Assembly: GCF_007483665.1 (NCBI RefSeq)
Contig: NZ_VIQO01000043.1
Location: 1 to 64,000, forward strand
Source of the DNA: Catellatospora sichuanensis
GTDB lineage: Bacteria; Actinomycetota; Actinomycetes; Mycobacteriales; Micromonosporaceae
Direction: 5' to 3'
Length of the DNA stretch: 64,000 nucleotides
Shown here: piece by piece, positions 32,587-43,641 of the stretch
Numbering within the stretch: the first letter of the stretch is position 1
Layout of the letters: each line of letters starts with the position of its first letter
Position numbers and translations under genes: made by a program
Notes under the pieces: generated by a model
Seen by the model: only the letters and a program-made list of their open reading frames with translations
Database searches by the model: none
What the model was told of the DNA's origin: nothing

Positions 32587-33636
32587 ATGAGTCTGCGTAT
32601 CGCCCCCGTCACCGCTGACGATCCCGCCTCCATCGACGCCTGGGTGGAGGTGATGGGACGGGTACGCGAGCACGAGTTCCCGCATTTTCCGCCGATGACC
32701 AGGCGGTCCGCGCAGCTGACGCTCGAACACCTGTTTCCGGCGCGCACGGTGGAGCATCGGCTGGCCTGGTTTGACGGCGAGCCTGCCGGGCGGCTGGAGC
32801 TGTCCCGCCATACCGAGGAGAACCTGAAGGTCCTCTTCTTCATCCTCGAGGTCGCACCGAGACACCGGCGGCGGGGCGTGGGCCGGGCGCTGTTCGGCGA
32901 GGTGCTGGCGTACGCCCGCGAGCACGGGCGCAGCGTCCTGCTGACGGGCAGCACGCTGTCCATGCCGGACCTGCCCGCCCCGGACGAGGCCCCGGCGGCG
33001 TTCGCGGCGGCCTTCGGGTTCACGAACACCCTGCCGGAGCTGCAGCGGCGGCTGACGGTGGCCGAGGTCGACGGCGACGTGCTGGCCGGCATGCTGGCCG
33101 CGGCGAAGGCCAAGGCCGGCGGCTATCGCCTGGTGCAGTGGCGCGACGCCGCCCCGGAGGAGCTGGTCGGGGGTGTGGCCTACCTGGACTCGCGGCTGAT
33201 GACCGATGCGCCTACCGGTGACATTGAGATCGAGGCGGAGAAGCCGGACGTGCAGCGGGTGCGCCGGGCCGAGGAGGTCATCGCGGCGCGGGGGCGGCTT
33301 ACGTTCCACACCGGCGCGGTGCACGAGGAGACCGGCGACCTGGTCGCCTGGACCACGATCTCCACTGACGACGAGACGCCCTGGCACGCCTGGCAGCAGA
33401 TCACCATCGTGGACCCGGAGCACCGGGGCCGTCGGCTCGGCGCGCTGGTGAAGGTCGAGAATCTGCGCTTCTTCCGGGAAATGGCGCCCAGGGTCGAGGT
33501 GGTGGACACCTTCAACGCGGCGGAGAACGGCTTCATGATCTCCATCAACGAGCAGATGGGCTTCCGTAAGATCGCCGCCTTCCAGAGCTGGCAGCGTGAC
33601 CTGGCGAAGGACGACTCCGCCGAACCGGCAGCATAA
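32587..33636 (+). CDS. Tandem-domain GNAT acetyltransferase
   Basis: The 349-residue protein has two GNAT folds. The N-terminal one carries the acetyl-CoA loop VAPRHRRRGVGRALF (about 97-111); the C-terminal one has ITIVDPEHRGRRLGALVKV (about 273-291) and NGFMISINEQMGFRKIA. Members of this double-GNAT group acetylate small amines or peptides, and the substrate here is unknown. It stands alone after thrC. The ATG at 32587 follows a run of GGGGGAGGGGG that can serve as a ribosome site. Confidence 0.75.
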   Translation: MSLRIAPVTADDPASIDAWVEVMGRVREHEFPHFPPMTRRSAQLTLEHLFPARTVEHRLAWFDGEPAGRLELSRHTEENLKVLFFILEVAPRHRRRGVGRALFGEVLAYAREHGRSVLLTGSTLSMPDLPAPDEAPAAFAAAFGFTNTLPELQRRLTVAEVDGDVLAGMLAAAKAKAGGYRLVQWRDAAPEELVGGVAYLDSRLMTDAPTGDIEIEAEKPDVQRVRRAEEVIAARGRLTFHTGAVHEETGDLVAWTTISTDDETPWHAWQQITIVDPEHRGRRLGALVKVENLRFFREMAPRVEVVDTFNAAENGFMISINEQMGFRKIAAFQSWQRDLAKDDSAEPAA

Positions 33637-33710
33637 AACGGTCCATTTGCCTAAAACGGACTACCCGTACGCCCGGCACCCCACGGGTGTCGTGATCGTT
33701 GATCAGGGAC

Positions 33711-34508
33711 ATGAGGCCCCGATTGCTCGTGTCCCTGATCGCAGCCCTCACCGTCGTGCCCACGGCGCTGGCCGTGCTGACCACTCCCGCCGTGGCGCTC
33801 GCTCCGCCGGCGGGCGGCACGCTCACCGCCAAGATCTTCGCGACGCGAGAGGGTCTGGTCGGCTGGAAGACCGCCAACGGCCACAAAATCACCAAACGCG
33901 ACTGGTTCGCCGCGCTGCCCTCGTGGCGCGGGCTGTCGGACCGCGGCGAGGGGGACAAGAGCGTCCGGGTCTGCCACGAGGGCAACGACCGGTGCGTGTT
34001 CCTGCCGGTGTGGGACGTCGGCCCGTGGAACACCAAGGACGACTACTGGGCCGACGACCGGCACATGTGGGAGAAGCTGCCGCGCGGCAAACCCCAGGCA
34101 CAGGCGGCGTACCAGGACGACCACAACGACGGCGAGGACGAGTTCGGCCGCGAGGTGCGCAACCCGGCCGGCATCGACATCGCCGACGGCGCGTTCTGGG
34201 ACGGCCTCGACCTCGACGACAACGACTGGGTCCACGTCACCTTCCTGTGGACCGGCGAGGGCGACCGGGGCGTGGTCGACACCGACGACGGCGAGTGGCT
34301 GCGGGTGCGCTCGGCGCCGAAGGTCAAGGCCGACCTGCGCGGCGGCGCGGGCGAGTACGCCCAGGTGCCGATCCGGTGCCAGGTCAAGGGCGACAAGGTC
34401 AAGGGGACGGTACGCACGACCGACCTGTGGAACCGGGTCGGCGACGGCATCTACGTCTCCCACGCGTACGTCCGGCTGATCGACGGGGCCAAGCCCCGCA
34501 AGTGCTGA
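33711..34508 (+). CDS. Secreted protein with possible double-psi barrel and SH3-like parts
   Basis: The 265-residue product has a signal peptide (MRPRLLVSLIAALTVVPTAL, cleavage near LAP at about 33) and a central domain about 60-180 with VFLPVWDVGPWNTKDDYW and NPAGIDIADGAFWDGL, recalling RlpA-type double-psi barrels that act on peptidoglycan. The C-terminal part (about 195-265) has SH3-like strands (WLRVRSAPKV, NRVGDGIYVSHAYVRLI). A cell-wall role is likely but not proven. Two Cys pairs may form disulfides. Monocistronic. Confidence 0.55.
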   Translation: MRPRLLVSLIAALTVVPTALAVLTTPAVALAPPAGGTLTAKIFATREGLVGWKTANGHKITKRDWFAALPSWRGLSDRGEGDKSVRVCHEGNDRCVFLPVWDVGPWNTKDDYWADDRHMWEKLPRGKPQAQAAYQDDHNDGEDEFGREVRNPAGIDIADGAFWDGLDLDDNDWVHVTFLWTGEGDRGVVDTDDGEWLRVRSAPKVKADLRGGAGEYAQVPIRCQVKGDKVKGTVRTTDLWNRVGDGIYVSHAYVRLIDGAKPRKC

Positions 34509-34569
34509 ATGCGCAGGTCCCGGACTGGTCTCCGCCCGTGCCACGTCGGTGGCGCGGGCGGAGTCGTCC

Positions 34570-35310
34570 TCACGCGGCCGTACGCGGCCAGACGGCTTCC
34601 AGCAGGGTCAGGCCGCGGGTGGTGAGCGGTTTGAAGATCTTCATGCGGGACGCGCCGACCAGGTATTCCAGGTAGGGCACGGCGAGGTCGACGACGGCGC
34701 GGGTGCGGCGCTGGCCCGGCGTGGTGTCGTGCACCCAGTACACGACCAGGCCGAGCTGGGCCAGCCACAGCAGCTGCGGCAGCCGGGCCCGCAGTTGCGG
34801 GTCCATCTTCGTCTCGGTGCTGTCGACGAGCCGGTGGAAGATGCTGGTGGCCAGCTCGCGCGCGTCGCTCGACTCCTCGCTGAACGGGCTCACCGGCGAG
34901 CCGGGCACCGCTGCGATGCCGATGAACCGGCCCGCGAACGCATGGTGCGGCGCCCACACTTCGATGCCCTCGCGCAGGATCGCGGCCAGCCGGTCGCCGA
35001 AGGACGTGCCGCCCGCCAGGATCGGCTCGACCCGGGCCAGGTGCTCGCGCTGCAACTCCAGGTAGAACTCGGAGACCAGCGCCTCCTTGGCGGGGAAGTA
35101 GTAGTAGGCGTTGCCGACCGAGACCCCGGCGTCGGCGGCGATCGCCCGCATCGTCGTCTTCTCGTATCCGGCCTCGCCGAACAGCCGGATCGCGCTGGCC
35201 ACGATCGCCTGGCGGGTCTGCTCGCCCCGGGACGTGTCAGCGGCCCGTCCCCGGGCCGCCTGCTCGGCGGCGGGGGACGAGCCGTTGTCGGTGTGCGTCA
35301 CGCTGCCCAC
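34570..35310 (-). CDS. TetR-family regulator, likely of paaN
   Basis: The 246-residue protein has a TetR helix-turn-helix at about 32-80 (QTRQAIVASAIRLFGEAGY, TTMRAIAADAGVSVGNAYYY) and a helical ligand-binding C-terminus (about 85-246). It lies 12 bp after the small membrane protein gene and, with it, forms a unit divergent from paaN. Two TTGAAC..GTTCAA palindromes in the divergent gap are candidate operators. Phenylacetate-pathway TetR proteins bind phenylacetyl-CoA; that effector is an inference from the neighbour. Confidence 0.8.
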   Translation of the reverse strand: MGSVTHTDNGSSPAAEQAARGRAADTSRGEQTRQAIVASAIRLFGEAGYEKTTMRAIAADAGVSVGNAYYYFPAKEALVSEFYLELQREHLARVEPILAGGTSFGDRLAAILREGIEVWAPHHAFAGRFIGIAAVPGSPVSPFSEESSDARELATSIFHRLVDSTETKMDPQLRARLPQLLWLAQLGLVVYWVHDTTPGQRRTRAVVDLAVPYLEYLVGASRMKIFKPLTTRGLTLLEAVWPRTAA

Positions 35311-35322
35311 GCTAGCGGCGGC

Positions 35323-35775
35323 TCACGCGGCGGGGGTCAGGTGGCGTGCGCCGTCCTGCTGGTCCGCCGGTCGCCGGTCCGCCGCCTGCTGGGTGAGCGC
35401 GGCTGCGGGCACGGGGTACGCCCTGGTCAGCGGTCCCTGCATCTGCCGGCGGAGCCGGCCGAGCAGCAGCACGGTGCCCAGGTGCACCACCACCAGCGCG
35501 AGCGTGATGATGCCGATCTTGGTGGCGAGCGTCTCGACCGCGTCGACGGGGCCGGTCACTTCGTCGTAGGTCTTCATGGCGATCGCCATGTAGCCGAGGT
35601 TGAGCAGGTAGAAGCCGACGACGAGGAACTTCGTGACGGCGGCGGCGAGCTCCCCGGTCGGGAGCACGTCGCGCAGGAAGGCCTGCCCGTGGCGCTGGAG
35701 GGTGTGGCCGACCCACAGGGTCAGTGCGAGGGTGACGACCGCGTAGGCCAGGTAGACGGCCAGCTTCGGGTCCAT
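35323..35775 (-). CDS. Small integral membrane protein
   Basis: The 150-residue protein has three membrane segments (about 5-22 AVYLAYAVVTLALTLWVG, about 48-66 and about 88-107) and a polar C-terminal tail rich in Gln and Ala. It precedes the TetR gene by 12 bp, so both are probably one unit, divergent from paaN. No family is recognised. It may be a transporter accessory or a sensor of the same pathway. A palindrome lies 14 bp upstream of its start. Confidence 0.6.
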   Translation of the reverse strand: MDPKLAVYLAYAVVTLALTLWVGHTLQRHGQAFLRDVLPTGELAAAVTKFLVVGFYLLNLGYMAIAMKTYDEVTGPVDAVETLATKIGIITLALVVVHLGTVLLLGRLRRQMQGPLTRAYPVPAAALTQQAADRRPADQQDGARHLTPAA

Positions 35776-35789
35776 GTCCCATCTCCGAT

Positions 35790-35847
35790 TTGAACGTGTT
35801 CAACTTTCGGACGTTCTCATGCTGACACACGACTTGAACATGTTCAA
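35790..35847. promoter_or_regulatory. Paired TTGAAC-N2-GTTCAA operators
   Basis: Two perfect palindromes, TTGAACGTGTTCAA (35790-35803) and TTGAACATGTTCAA (35834-35847), are 44 bp apart centre to centre. They lie between the TetR-linked membrane gene and the divergent paaN gene, so TetR binding could control both. Perfect 14-bp symmetry in both copies supports this. Confidence 0.6.
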
Positions 35848-35885
35848 CTGTGGCTTCGCTCACCTCGTCGGGCATGATGAGGGGC

Positions 35886-37529
35886 ATGACTGTCACCACC
35901 ACGGACCTCTTCACCACCCATGAGGAGCTGCTGAACAGCGCGCTACGGGCGATCACCGAGCGCGGCTACTGGTCGGCGTACCCGGAGTCGCCGAGCCCGA
36001 AGGTGTACGGCGAGACCGCCGCCGCCGACGGCAAGGCCGCCTTCACCGCGCTGCTGGGCAAGGACTTCCCGCTGGACCAGCCCGCCGACGAATGGGTCAG
36101 CCCGGAGCGCTCGCCGTTCGGCATCCCGCTCGGGGTGCGATACCCCCGGACCAGCCCGGACGCCCTCATCGCCGCCGCCAGGGCCGCGCTGCCCTCGTGG
36201 CGCGCCGCCGGGCCGCAGCAGCGTGCCGGAGTGTGCCTGGAAATCCTCGCCCGCCTGCACAAGCGGGTATTCGAGCTGGCCAACGCGGTGCACGCGACCA
36301 CCGGCCAGGCGTTCGTGATGGCCTTCCAGGCCGGCGGCCCGCACGCGCTGGACCGGGCGCTGGAGGCGATCGCCTACGGCTACGCCGAGCAGACCCGGCA
36401 GGTCGGCTCCGTGGTGTGGACCAAGAAGGCCGACACGCTGGCCAAGACGTACCACCTGGTGCCGCGCGGCATCGGCCTGGTCATCGGCTGCAACACGTTC
36501 CCGACCTGGAACTCCTGGCCGGGCCTGTTCGCCTCGCTGATCACCGGCAACCCGGTGCTGGTCAAGCCGCACCCGGGCGCGGTGCTGCCGCTCGCCATCA
36601 CCGTGCAGATCGCCCGCGAGGTGCTCGCCGAGGCCGGGCTCGACCCGAACACGGTGCAGCTCGCGGTGGACACCCGCGAGGCGCCGGTCGCCGCCGACCT
36701 GGCGCTGCGGCCCGAGATCCGCCTCATCGACTTCACCGGCTCCACCGCCTTCGGCGACTGGCTGGAGGCCAACGCCCGCCAGGCACAGGTCTACACCGAG
36801 AAGGCCGGTGTCAACACGGTCATCGTCGACTCGACCGACGACTTCGCCGGCATGTGCCGCAACCTGGGCTTCTCGCTCACCCTGTACAGCGGCCAGATGT
36901 GCACCACCCCGCAGAACCTGCTCATCCCCGCCGGCGGCATCGCGACCGAGGCCGGGCACAAGAGCTTCGACGAGGTCGTCGACGGCATCGCGGGCGCGGT
37001 CCGCGCGATCACCGCCGACCCGGCCAAGGCCGTCGAGTTCACCGGCGCGATCGTCAACGCCGACGTGGTGGACCGCATCGAGGCCGCCCGCAAGATGGGC
37101 GACGTGGTGCTCGACTCGGCCGAGCTGGCCCACCCGGCGTACGCCGACGCGGTGGTCCGCACCCCGATGATCGTGAAGGTGACCGACGGCTATGCCAGCG
37201 AGTGCTTCGGCCCGGTGACCTTCGCGGTGCCGACCGAGTCGACCGCGCAGAGCATCGACGTCTTCCGGGAGACGGTCGGCGCGAAGGGCGCCATCACCGC
37301 GGCGGTCTACAGCACCGACGAGTCCGTGCTGGACGCGGTCGAGCAGGCGGCGATGGAGGTGGGCGTACACCTGTCGGCGAACCTGACCGGCGGCATCTTC
37401 GTCAACCAGTCGGCGGCCTTCTCCGACTTCCACGCCTCCGGTGCGAACCCGGCCGCCAACGCGGCGCTGACCGACAGCGCGTTCGTGGCGAACCGCTTCC
37501 GCATCGTCCAGTCCCGCCGCCCGGCCTGA
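35886..37529 (+). CDS. paaN: Phenylacetate-degradation aldehyde dehydrogenase PaaN
   Basis: The 547-residue aldehyde-dehydrogenase-superfamily enzyme matches PaaN: a long N-terminal part (ITERGYWSAYPESPSPKVYG, DEWVSPERSPFGI), an NAD-binding core with GCNTFPTWNSWPG, IDFTGSTAFGDW and catalytic C339 in YSGQMCTTPQN. PaaN acts in ring cleavage of oxepin-CoA, turning the semialdehyde to the acid. No other paa gene is in the window; it may work on other aldehydes. Start at the ATG 35886. It is divergent from a TetR gene with paired operators. Confidence 0.85.
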   Translation: MTVTTTDLFTTHEELLNSALRAITERGYWSAYPESPSPKVYGETAAADGKAAFTALLGKDFPLDQPADEWVSPERSPFGIPLGVRYPRTSPDALIAAARAALPSWRAAGPQQRAGVCLEILARLHKRVFELANAVHATTGQAFVMAFQAGGPHALDRALEAIAYGYAEQTRQVGSVVWTKKADTLAKTYHLVPRGIGLVIGCNTFPTWNSWPGLFASLITGNPVLVKPHPGAVLPLAITVQIAREVLAEAGLDPNTVQLAVDTREAPVAADLALRPEIRLIDFTGSTAFGDWLEANARQAQVYTEKAGVNTVIVDSTDDFAGMCRNLGFSLTLYSGQMCTTPQNLLIPAGGIATEAGHKSFDEVVDGIAGAVRAITADPAKAVEFTGAIVNADVVDRIEAARKMGDVVLDSAELAHPAYADAVVRTPMIVKVTDGYASECFGPVTFAVPTESTAQSIDVFRETVGAKGAITAAVYSTDESVLDAVEQAAMEVGVHLSANLTGGIFVNQSAAFSDFHASGANPAANAALTDSAFVANRFRIVQSRRPA

Positions 37530-37590
37530 TCGGCCGACGTCGCGGCTGCGTGCAACAGTCCGCGTTCACGCAGCTCAGCGTCTTGAGATG

Positions 37591-37642
37591 TTAAGAAGGG
37601 CACCTTCTATAACGCATAGCGTTAAGAAGGTGCCCTTCCTTC
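37591..37642. repeat. GAAGGGCACCTTC repeat pair 3 (inverted pair)
   Basis: TTAAGAAGGGCACCTTC (37591-37607) and GTTAAGAAGGTGCCCTTCCTT (37621-37641) flank ATAACGCATAGC. The two units are in opposite orientation, so the pair can form a hairpin. It sits between the convergent paaN and beta-lactamase-like genes and can end both transcripts. Confidence 0.8.
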
Positions 37643-37655
37643 GTTCCCTGGGTGG

Positions 37656-38537
37656 TCAGGGGAGGGCGGGTTTGAGTTGGTCGGCTACGGAGCGGCACAG
37701 GTCGCGGCCGTGGTCGAAGCCGTAGCGGGCCGGGTAGCGCAGCAGGACGCTCATGCTCCACTTGTCGGTGACCGCCAGGCAGGCCATGTGCCACAGCTTG
37801 TCCTCGGTGCGCAGCAGCCAACCGTTCTTGATGGCGATGGTGGCCGACACCTCGGGCGGGAACGCCGACCGCGGGCCGAAGTCGCCGACGCCGCGCACCA
37901 GGCGCATCTGGGTGAGCAGCCAGTCGGTCCAGTGCGGCCCCGCCGCCCGGCCGTCGGCAAGGCAGGCCCCCAACCGGACCACGTCGCGTGCCGAGACCAC
38001 CGTGTTCGACCAGTAACCGTCGGTCTTGTACGGCTTCGACTCGGTCAGCCCGCAGATCTCCACCATGCGCTCGATGCCGGCGCGGCCGCCGTTGCGCTCG
38101 TAGAACTCGTACGCGGCCTTGTTGTCCGAGTCGCGGATCATGATGATCAGCCGGTTCAGGCTGCGCTGGTCCGGGTAGTCGGTACGGCGCAGGAAGTCGG
38201 CGGCGAGCCACACCTTTATCAGGGACATGGTGTCGCTCGGGGCGTCCAGGTTGGAGGAGCCGGCGATCTGGCCGGTGCGCCGGTCCAGCATCGCCCAGCT
38301 GGCGAAGCCCTCGGTGTCCAGCCGTACGGGGGGAAGTTCCAGTCGGGCGGGTGACGCCGGCTCTCCCGTGGTCCGGTCGGGGGCGGCCCCCGGCGGTGCC
38401 GCGTTCGTGCCGTAATGCAGTGCCCATTGCAGGGCCGCACCGGTCACGAGTAAGGCGACGGCGCACACGGACGTCGCGATGAGGGGCATGAAGGCGGCCG
38501 GCAGACGGCGCGAACGGATGCGGCGGCGGTTGTCCAC
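37656..38537 (-). CDS. Beta-lactamase-like serine hydrolase, membrane-anchored
   Basis: The 293-residue protein has an N-terminal signal anchor (about 18-36, LIATSVCAVALLVTGAALQW) and a penicillin-recognising serine hydrolase fold with S105-x-x-K108 (SLIK), SDN at 137-139 and KNG at 237-239 in place of KTG. This is the class A beta-lactamase/PBP-related pattern. It may be a lactam hydrolase or a carboxypeptidase-like cell-wall enzyme; sequence does not decide. The start is GTG at 38537 with GGTGGAAC ahead. Convergent with paaN. Confidence 0.75.
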   Translation of the reverse strand: MDNRRRIRSRRLPAAFMPLIATSVCAVALLVTGAALQWALHYGTNAAPPGAAPDRTTGEPASPARLELPPVRLDTEGFASWAMLDRRTGQIAGSSNLDAPSDTMSLIKVWLAADFLRRTDYPDQRSLNRLIIMIRDSDNKAAYEFYERNGGRAGIERMVEICGLTESKPYKTDGYWSNTVVSARDVVRLGACLADGRAAGPHWTDWLLTQMRLVRGVGDFGPRSAFPPEVSATIAIKNGWLLRTEDKLWHMACLAVTDKWSMSVLLRYPARYGFDHGRDLCRSVADQLKPALP

Positions 38538-38753
38538 GTTCCACCCAACCCCCCGGTGGCCCGCCCGGTCACGCGATAGAGCGCGCTCATGGTCAGATTG
38601 CCGACTGTCGAACTGTAACGGGGGGACTACAGGTCCGTTTTGGGGCTGTGCGAGGGCACCGGTGCTCGTGTAGCGTGCGAGGACGGCTGACAACACCAGC
38701 CGGGGGTGGCCCGCTGAGGACCGCCCAGCTTTACAGAAGTGAGGAAGTGCACC

Positions 38754-38957
38754 GTGGCACAGGGCACCGTCAAGTGGTTCAACAGCGAGAAGGGCTACGG
38801 CTTCATCGCGGTCGACGGAGGGCAGGACGTGTTCGTCCACTTCTCCGCGATCGAGATGGACGGCTACAAGGCGCTCGACGACGGTCAGCGCGTTGAGTTC
38901 GAAATCGCCCAGGGCCAGAAGGGCCCCCAGGCTGAGAAGGTCCGGGTCATCGCCTGA
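38754..38957 (+). CDS. Cold-shock protein
   Basis: The 67-residue protein is a complete single cold-shock domain with RNP1 [10 protein letters not shown] and RNP2 DVFVHFSAI, and it ends [16 protein letters not shown]. It binds single-stranded RNA and DNA and acts as an RNA chaperone. The start is GTG at 38754, preceded by GTGAGGA. The 5' leader is long and free of genes, as often seen for cold-shock genes with structured 5' UTRs. A hairpin follows the stop. Confidence 0.9.
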   Translation: MAQGTVKWFNSEKGYGFIAVDGGQDVFVHFSAIEMDGYKALDDGQRVEFEIAQGQKGPQAEKVRVIA

Positions 38958-38986
38958 CCGCTTGGCCATCAAAGCTTGAGTAATAC

Positions 38987-39023
38987 GGAAAGGGCTCTGA
39001 TCCCACAGGATCGGGGCCCTTCC
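38987..39023. terminator. Terminator after the cold-shock gene
   Basis: A GC-rich inverted repeat (38987-39002 and 39009-39023, with a small bulge) forms GGAAAGGGCTCTGATC against GATCGGGGCCCTTCC and lies 30 bp after the stop. It is a good candidate terminator. Confidence 0.6.
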
Positions 39024-39109
39024 AGCTGTTCCGGGGCGGGTGGAGGACAGCGGCGTGCGCACGGGCGTGCCACACTGGGCGACCCCTCACCTCCTAGCTG
39101 GAGCAGCGC

Positions 39110-39178
39110 ATGTCCGAACCGGCCTCGAACCCCTACCACGCGGGCGAGCCGTCGCAGCCAGAACCGGCAGCGCGTTGA
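39110..39178 (+). CDS. Possible 22-residue leader ORF coupled to the membrane protein
   Basis: An ATG at 39110 preceded by GGAGCAGCGC starts MSEPASNPYHAGEPSQPEPA plus AR and stops at 39176-39178, where TTGA overlaps a TTG start of the next gene. It could be a leader peptide used for coupling, or the true N-terminus of the membrane protein if a frameshift is present. The TTGA geometry is like the ATGA junctions elsewhere. Confidence 0.35.
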   Translation: MSEPASNPYHAGEPSQPEPAAR

Positions 39179-40023
39179 CCGACCCGACTCACCCCCGCCC
39201 GTCCTGGCTCCGCGAGACCGTGGCCCTGCTGCGGAACCACTGGTGGACGCTGCTCGCGATCATCGTGGTCACCGAGTTGGCCGCCCTGCTCGCGGGCGTC
39301 GCAGTGCCGCTGGCCGTTTACGGCGGCGGCGACAGGCTCTCCGTTCTGGACGACTCTGTCCGGCTCGCCGTCGTCACCGCGGTGCCCTTCGCGCTGGCGG
39401 GGGTGTTCAATGCCTGGACCTGGGCGGCGGTGGTCGAGATGTTCCGCGGTGCCGGCGAGGGCCGCAGGGTGCGGTTCGGCGCGGCGCTGCGCCGGGGGGT
39501 GCGGCGCTCCGGCCGGTTGGCGCTGTGGCTGGGCGGGGTCGGCCTGCTGCGCGCCGCGGGCAGCGTGTACATGTTCCATGCGCTGCTGGACGGCTATGGG
39601 ACCCGGGGCTTCCAGACGACCTCCGCCGTGATGACCGCGGGCAGTTGGTATCTGACCTTCGCCACCGCACTGCTGCCGCTGGTCGTGCTCTTCGAACGGC
39701 GTGGGCTGGGCCGGGCGTGGCGGCTGGCGCACAGCCGGGCGGCCACGATCGGGCAGATCGTCGCGGTGCTGGCGTTCGGCCTGGCCGTCGACAATCTGGC
39801 CGACCTCGTGATGACCCAGCTGCGGCCCGGGGCGGGGTACGTGTGGCCGGTGGGCGTGCAAGTGGCGACGATCTCGGCGGTCGGCGTCCTGACGGCGACC
39901 GTGACGATGACCGCGCTCACGGTGGCGTACCTGCGCCGGGTCGCCCTGCCCGCCGCGCCCGACCCTGAGCCCGCGCCGGACGCCCCCGAGCCTGTCGTGA
40001 TCGAACTGGGGCGCACCTGGTGA
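39175..40023 (+). CDS. Hypothetical multi-spanning membrane protein
   Basis: The 282-residue protein (if the TTG at 39175 is used) has about six membrane helices: [20 protein letters not shown] (about 24-45), [73 protein letters not shown] and [20 protein letters not shown]. The C-terminal tail is Pro/Glu-rich. No family is recognised; it may be a transporter-like or stress-related membrane protein. The start is uncertain: the frame is open upstream to 39040. See the leader ORF. Confidence 0.55.
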   Translation: MTDPTHPRPSWLRETVALLRNHWWTLLAIIVVTELAALLAGVAVPLAVYGGGDRLSVLDDSVRLAVVTAVPFALAGVFNAWTWAAVVEMFRGAGEGRRVRFGAALRRGVRRSGRLALWLGGVGLLRAAGSVYMFHALLDGYGTRGFQTTSAVMTAGSWYLTFATALLPLVVLFERRGLGRAWRLAHSRAATIGQIVAVLAFGLAVDNLADLVMTQLRPGAGYVWPVGVQVATISAVGVLTATVTMTALTVAYLRRVALPAAPDPEPAPDAPEPVVIELGRTW

Positions 40024-41966
<1,943 letters not shown>

Positions 41967-42006
41967 TCCTGACGGATCAGAAGCACCGCAAGCCCTGAAC
42001 ACGACG

Positions 42007-42035
42007 AAGGCCCCCGAGCTCCGCTCGGGGGCCTT
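42007..42035. terminator. Terminator after groEL
   Basis: A perfect 12-bp inverted repeat (42007-42018 and 42024-42035, AAGGCCCCCGAG) with a 5-nt loop lies 40 bp past the groEL stop. Confidence 0.85.
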
Positions 42036-42060
42036 CCCGTTCCCCGCCCCACCCCGCCCC

Positions 42061-42135
42061 CTGCCTGGCGCGACTCTTGAAGACCTGCGGCTACCGGGCC
42101 GGGGTGAGGCCGCGACTCTTCAAGAGTTGCGGCAG
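42061..42135. repeat. CTCTTGAAGAG hairpin, copy 2
   Basis: The right part CGACTCTTCAAGAGTTGCGGC (42113-42133) matches the arm of the hairpin at 22981. The left part (42061-42086, CGCGACTCTTGAAG) repeats the core in degenerate form. It lies between convergent genes and could help end both. Confidence 0.55.
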
Positions 42136-42162
42136 GAGGGGCCCCGGGCCGCCGCCGGGGTG

Positions 42163-43608
42163 TCACATGGCTTCGAGTTCGCGGCCCTTGGTTTCGCGGA
42201 CGGCCTTCCAGACGAAGAAGAAGGCCAGGGCGGCGAACATCGCGTACAGGCCGTAGGCGAAGGTCAGGCCGATGTTCGACAGGGCCGGGAACGTGGTGCT
42301 GATCAGCCAGTTCGCGATCCACTGGGCCGCGGCGGCGACGGCCAGCGCGGTGGCACGGATCTTGTTGTTGAACATCTCGCCGAGCAGCACCCAGACCACC
42401 GGGCCCCAGCTCATGCCGAAGGCGACCACGTACAGGTTCGCGGCGACCAGGGCGACCTTGCCGATCGCGGGGCTGAGCGTGGTCAGCATCTCGCCGTTGG
42501 CCCCGAGGGTCTGCGTGGCGGTGGAGAAGCACCAGGCCATCGTGCCGAGCGTGAGCACCATGCCGGCTGCGCCGACGAGCAGCAGCGGCTTGCGGCCGAC
42601 CTTGTCGACCAGGGCGATGGCGATGAGCGTGGTGACGATGTTGGTGATGCTGGTGATGACCGTGATCAGCAGTGCGTCGGACTCGCTGAAGCCGACCGAT
42701 GCCCACAGCGCCGACGAGTAATAGAAGATCACGTTGATGCCGACGAACTGCTGGAACACCGAGAGCAGGATGCCGACCCAGACGATGGGCAGCAGTCCGA
42801 GCCGGGGGCCCTTGAGCACGTTCAGGTGGACCTTCTCGGTGGTGCCCGCCACCGTGCGCTTGATGTCGACGATACGTTTCTCGACGTCGCCGCCGATCAG
42901 CCGCTTGATCACGTCGCGGGCCTCGGCGAGGCGTCCGCGGCGCACCAGGTAGCGCGGGGACTCCGGGATCTGCAGCGCCAGCACGCCGTAGATCACTGCG
43001 GGCACGGCGGCGGAGGCGAACATCCAGCGCCAGGCCGCGCCGCCCCAGGGCACCGCCTCCATCGCCCCGCCGGCTACGTCAGCCAGCAGGTAATCGACGA
43101 GTAGGGCGACGAAGATGCCGCTGACGATGGCGAGCTGCTGCAGCGAGCCGAGCCGGCCGCGGATGTGCGCGGGAGAGACCTCGGCGATGTATGCGGGCGC
43201 GATGACGCTCGCCGCGCCCACGCCGAGACCGCCGACGATCCGCCAGAACGTCAGATCGACGGGGCTGAAGGCGAGGCCGGAGCCGATCGAACTGGCGATG
43301 AAGAGCCCGGCGGCGATCAGCATCACCCGCACCCGGCCCATCCGGTCGGCGAGCGGGCCCGCGAACCATGCGCCGACGGCGCAGCCGAGCAGGGCCGCCG
43401 ACACGACGAACCCGAGGGCCACCGAGTTCAGCTGGAAGGTGTTGCGCAGGGCGTCGACGGTGCCGTTGATGACCGCGGTGTCGTACCCGAAGAGGAAACC
43501 GCCCACCGCGGCCGCGGCAGCGACGAGGATCGCCGCCCCCTTGGTCTCGTGGGGTTCCGCTATGGGGCTGGTCGGGGCTGCCACATCCTCATCGTCCCCG
43601 GAAAACAA
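42163..43608 (-). CDS. Sugar porter of the MFS family
   Basis: The 481-residue protein has 12 membrane helices and the sugar-porter signatures GFLFGYDTAVINGT (helix 1), ADRMGRVRVM (loop 2-3), PESPRYLVRRGRLAEARDVI (after helix 6), QQFVGINVIFYYS (helix 7) and a VDKVGRKPLLL loop. It is a proton-sugar symporter of the XylE/GLUT group. The ORF begins with TTG at 43608; a GTG at about 43583 is an alternative start. Next to it on the same strand, 33 bp upstream, is a GNAT gene. Confidence 0.85.
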   Translation of the reverse strand: MFSGDDEDVAAPTSPIAEPHETKGAAILVAAAAAVGGFLFGYDTAVINGTVDALRNTFQLNSVALGFVVSAALLGCAVGAWFAGPLADRMGRVRVMLIAAGLFIASSIGSGLAFSPVDLTFWRIVGGLGVGAASVIAPAYIAEVSPAHIRGRLGSLQQLAIVSGIFVALLVDYLLADVAGGAMEAVPWGGAAWRWMFASAAVPAVIYGVLALQIPESPRYLVRRGRLAEARDVIKRLIGGDVEKRIVDIKRTVAGTTEKVHLNVLKGPRLGLLPIVWVGILLSVFQQFVGINVIFYYSSALWASVGFSESDALLITVITSITNIVTTLIAIALVDKVGRKPLLLVGAAGMVLTLGTMAWCFSTATQTLGANGEMLTTLSPAIGKVALVAANLYVVAFGMSWGPVVWVLLGEMFNNKIRATALAVAAAAQWIANWLISTTFPALSNIGLTFAYGLYAMFAALAFFFVWKAVRETKGRELEAM

Positions 43609-43641
43609 CGCTTCTAATCTGAATTACGAAAAAAGCCCGAG

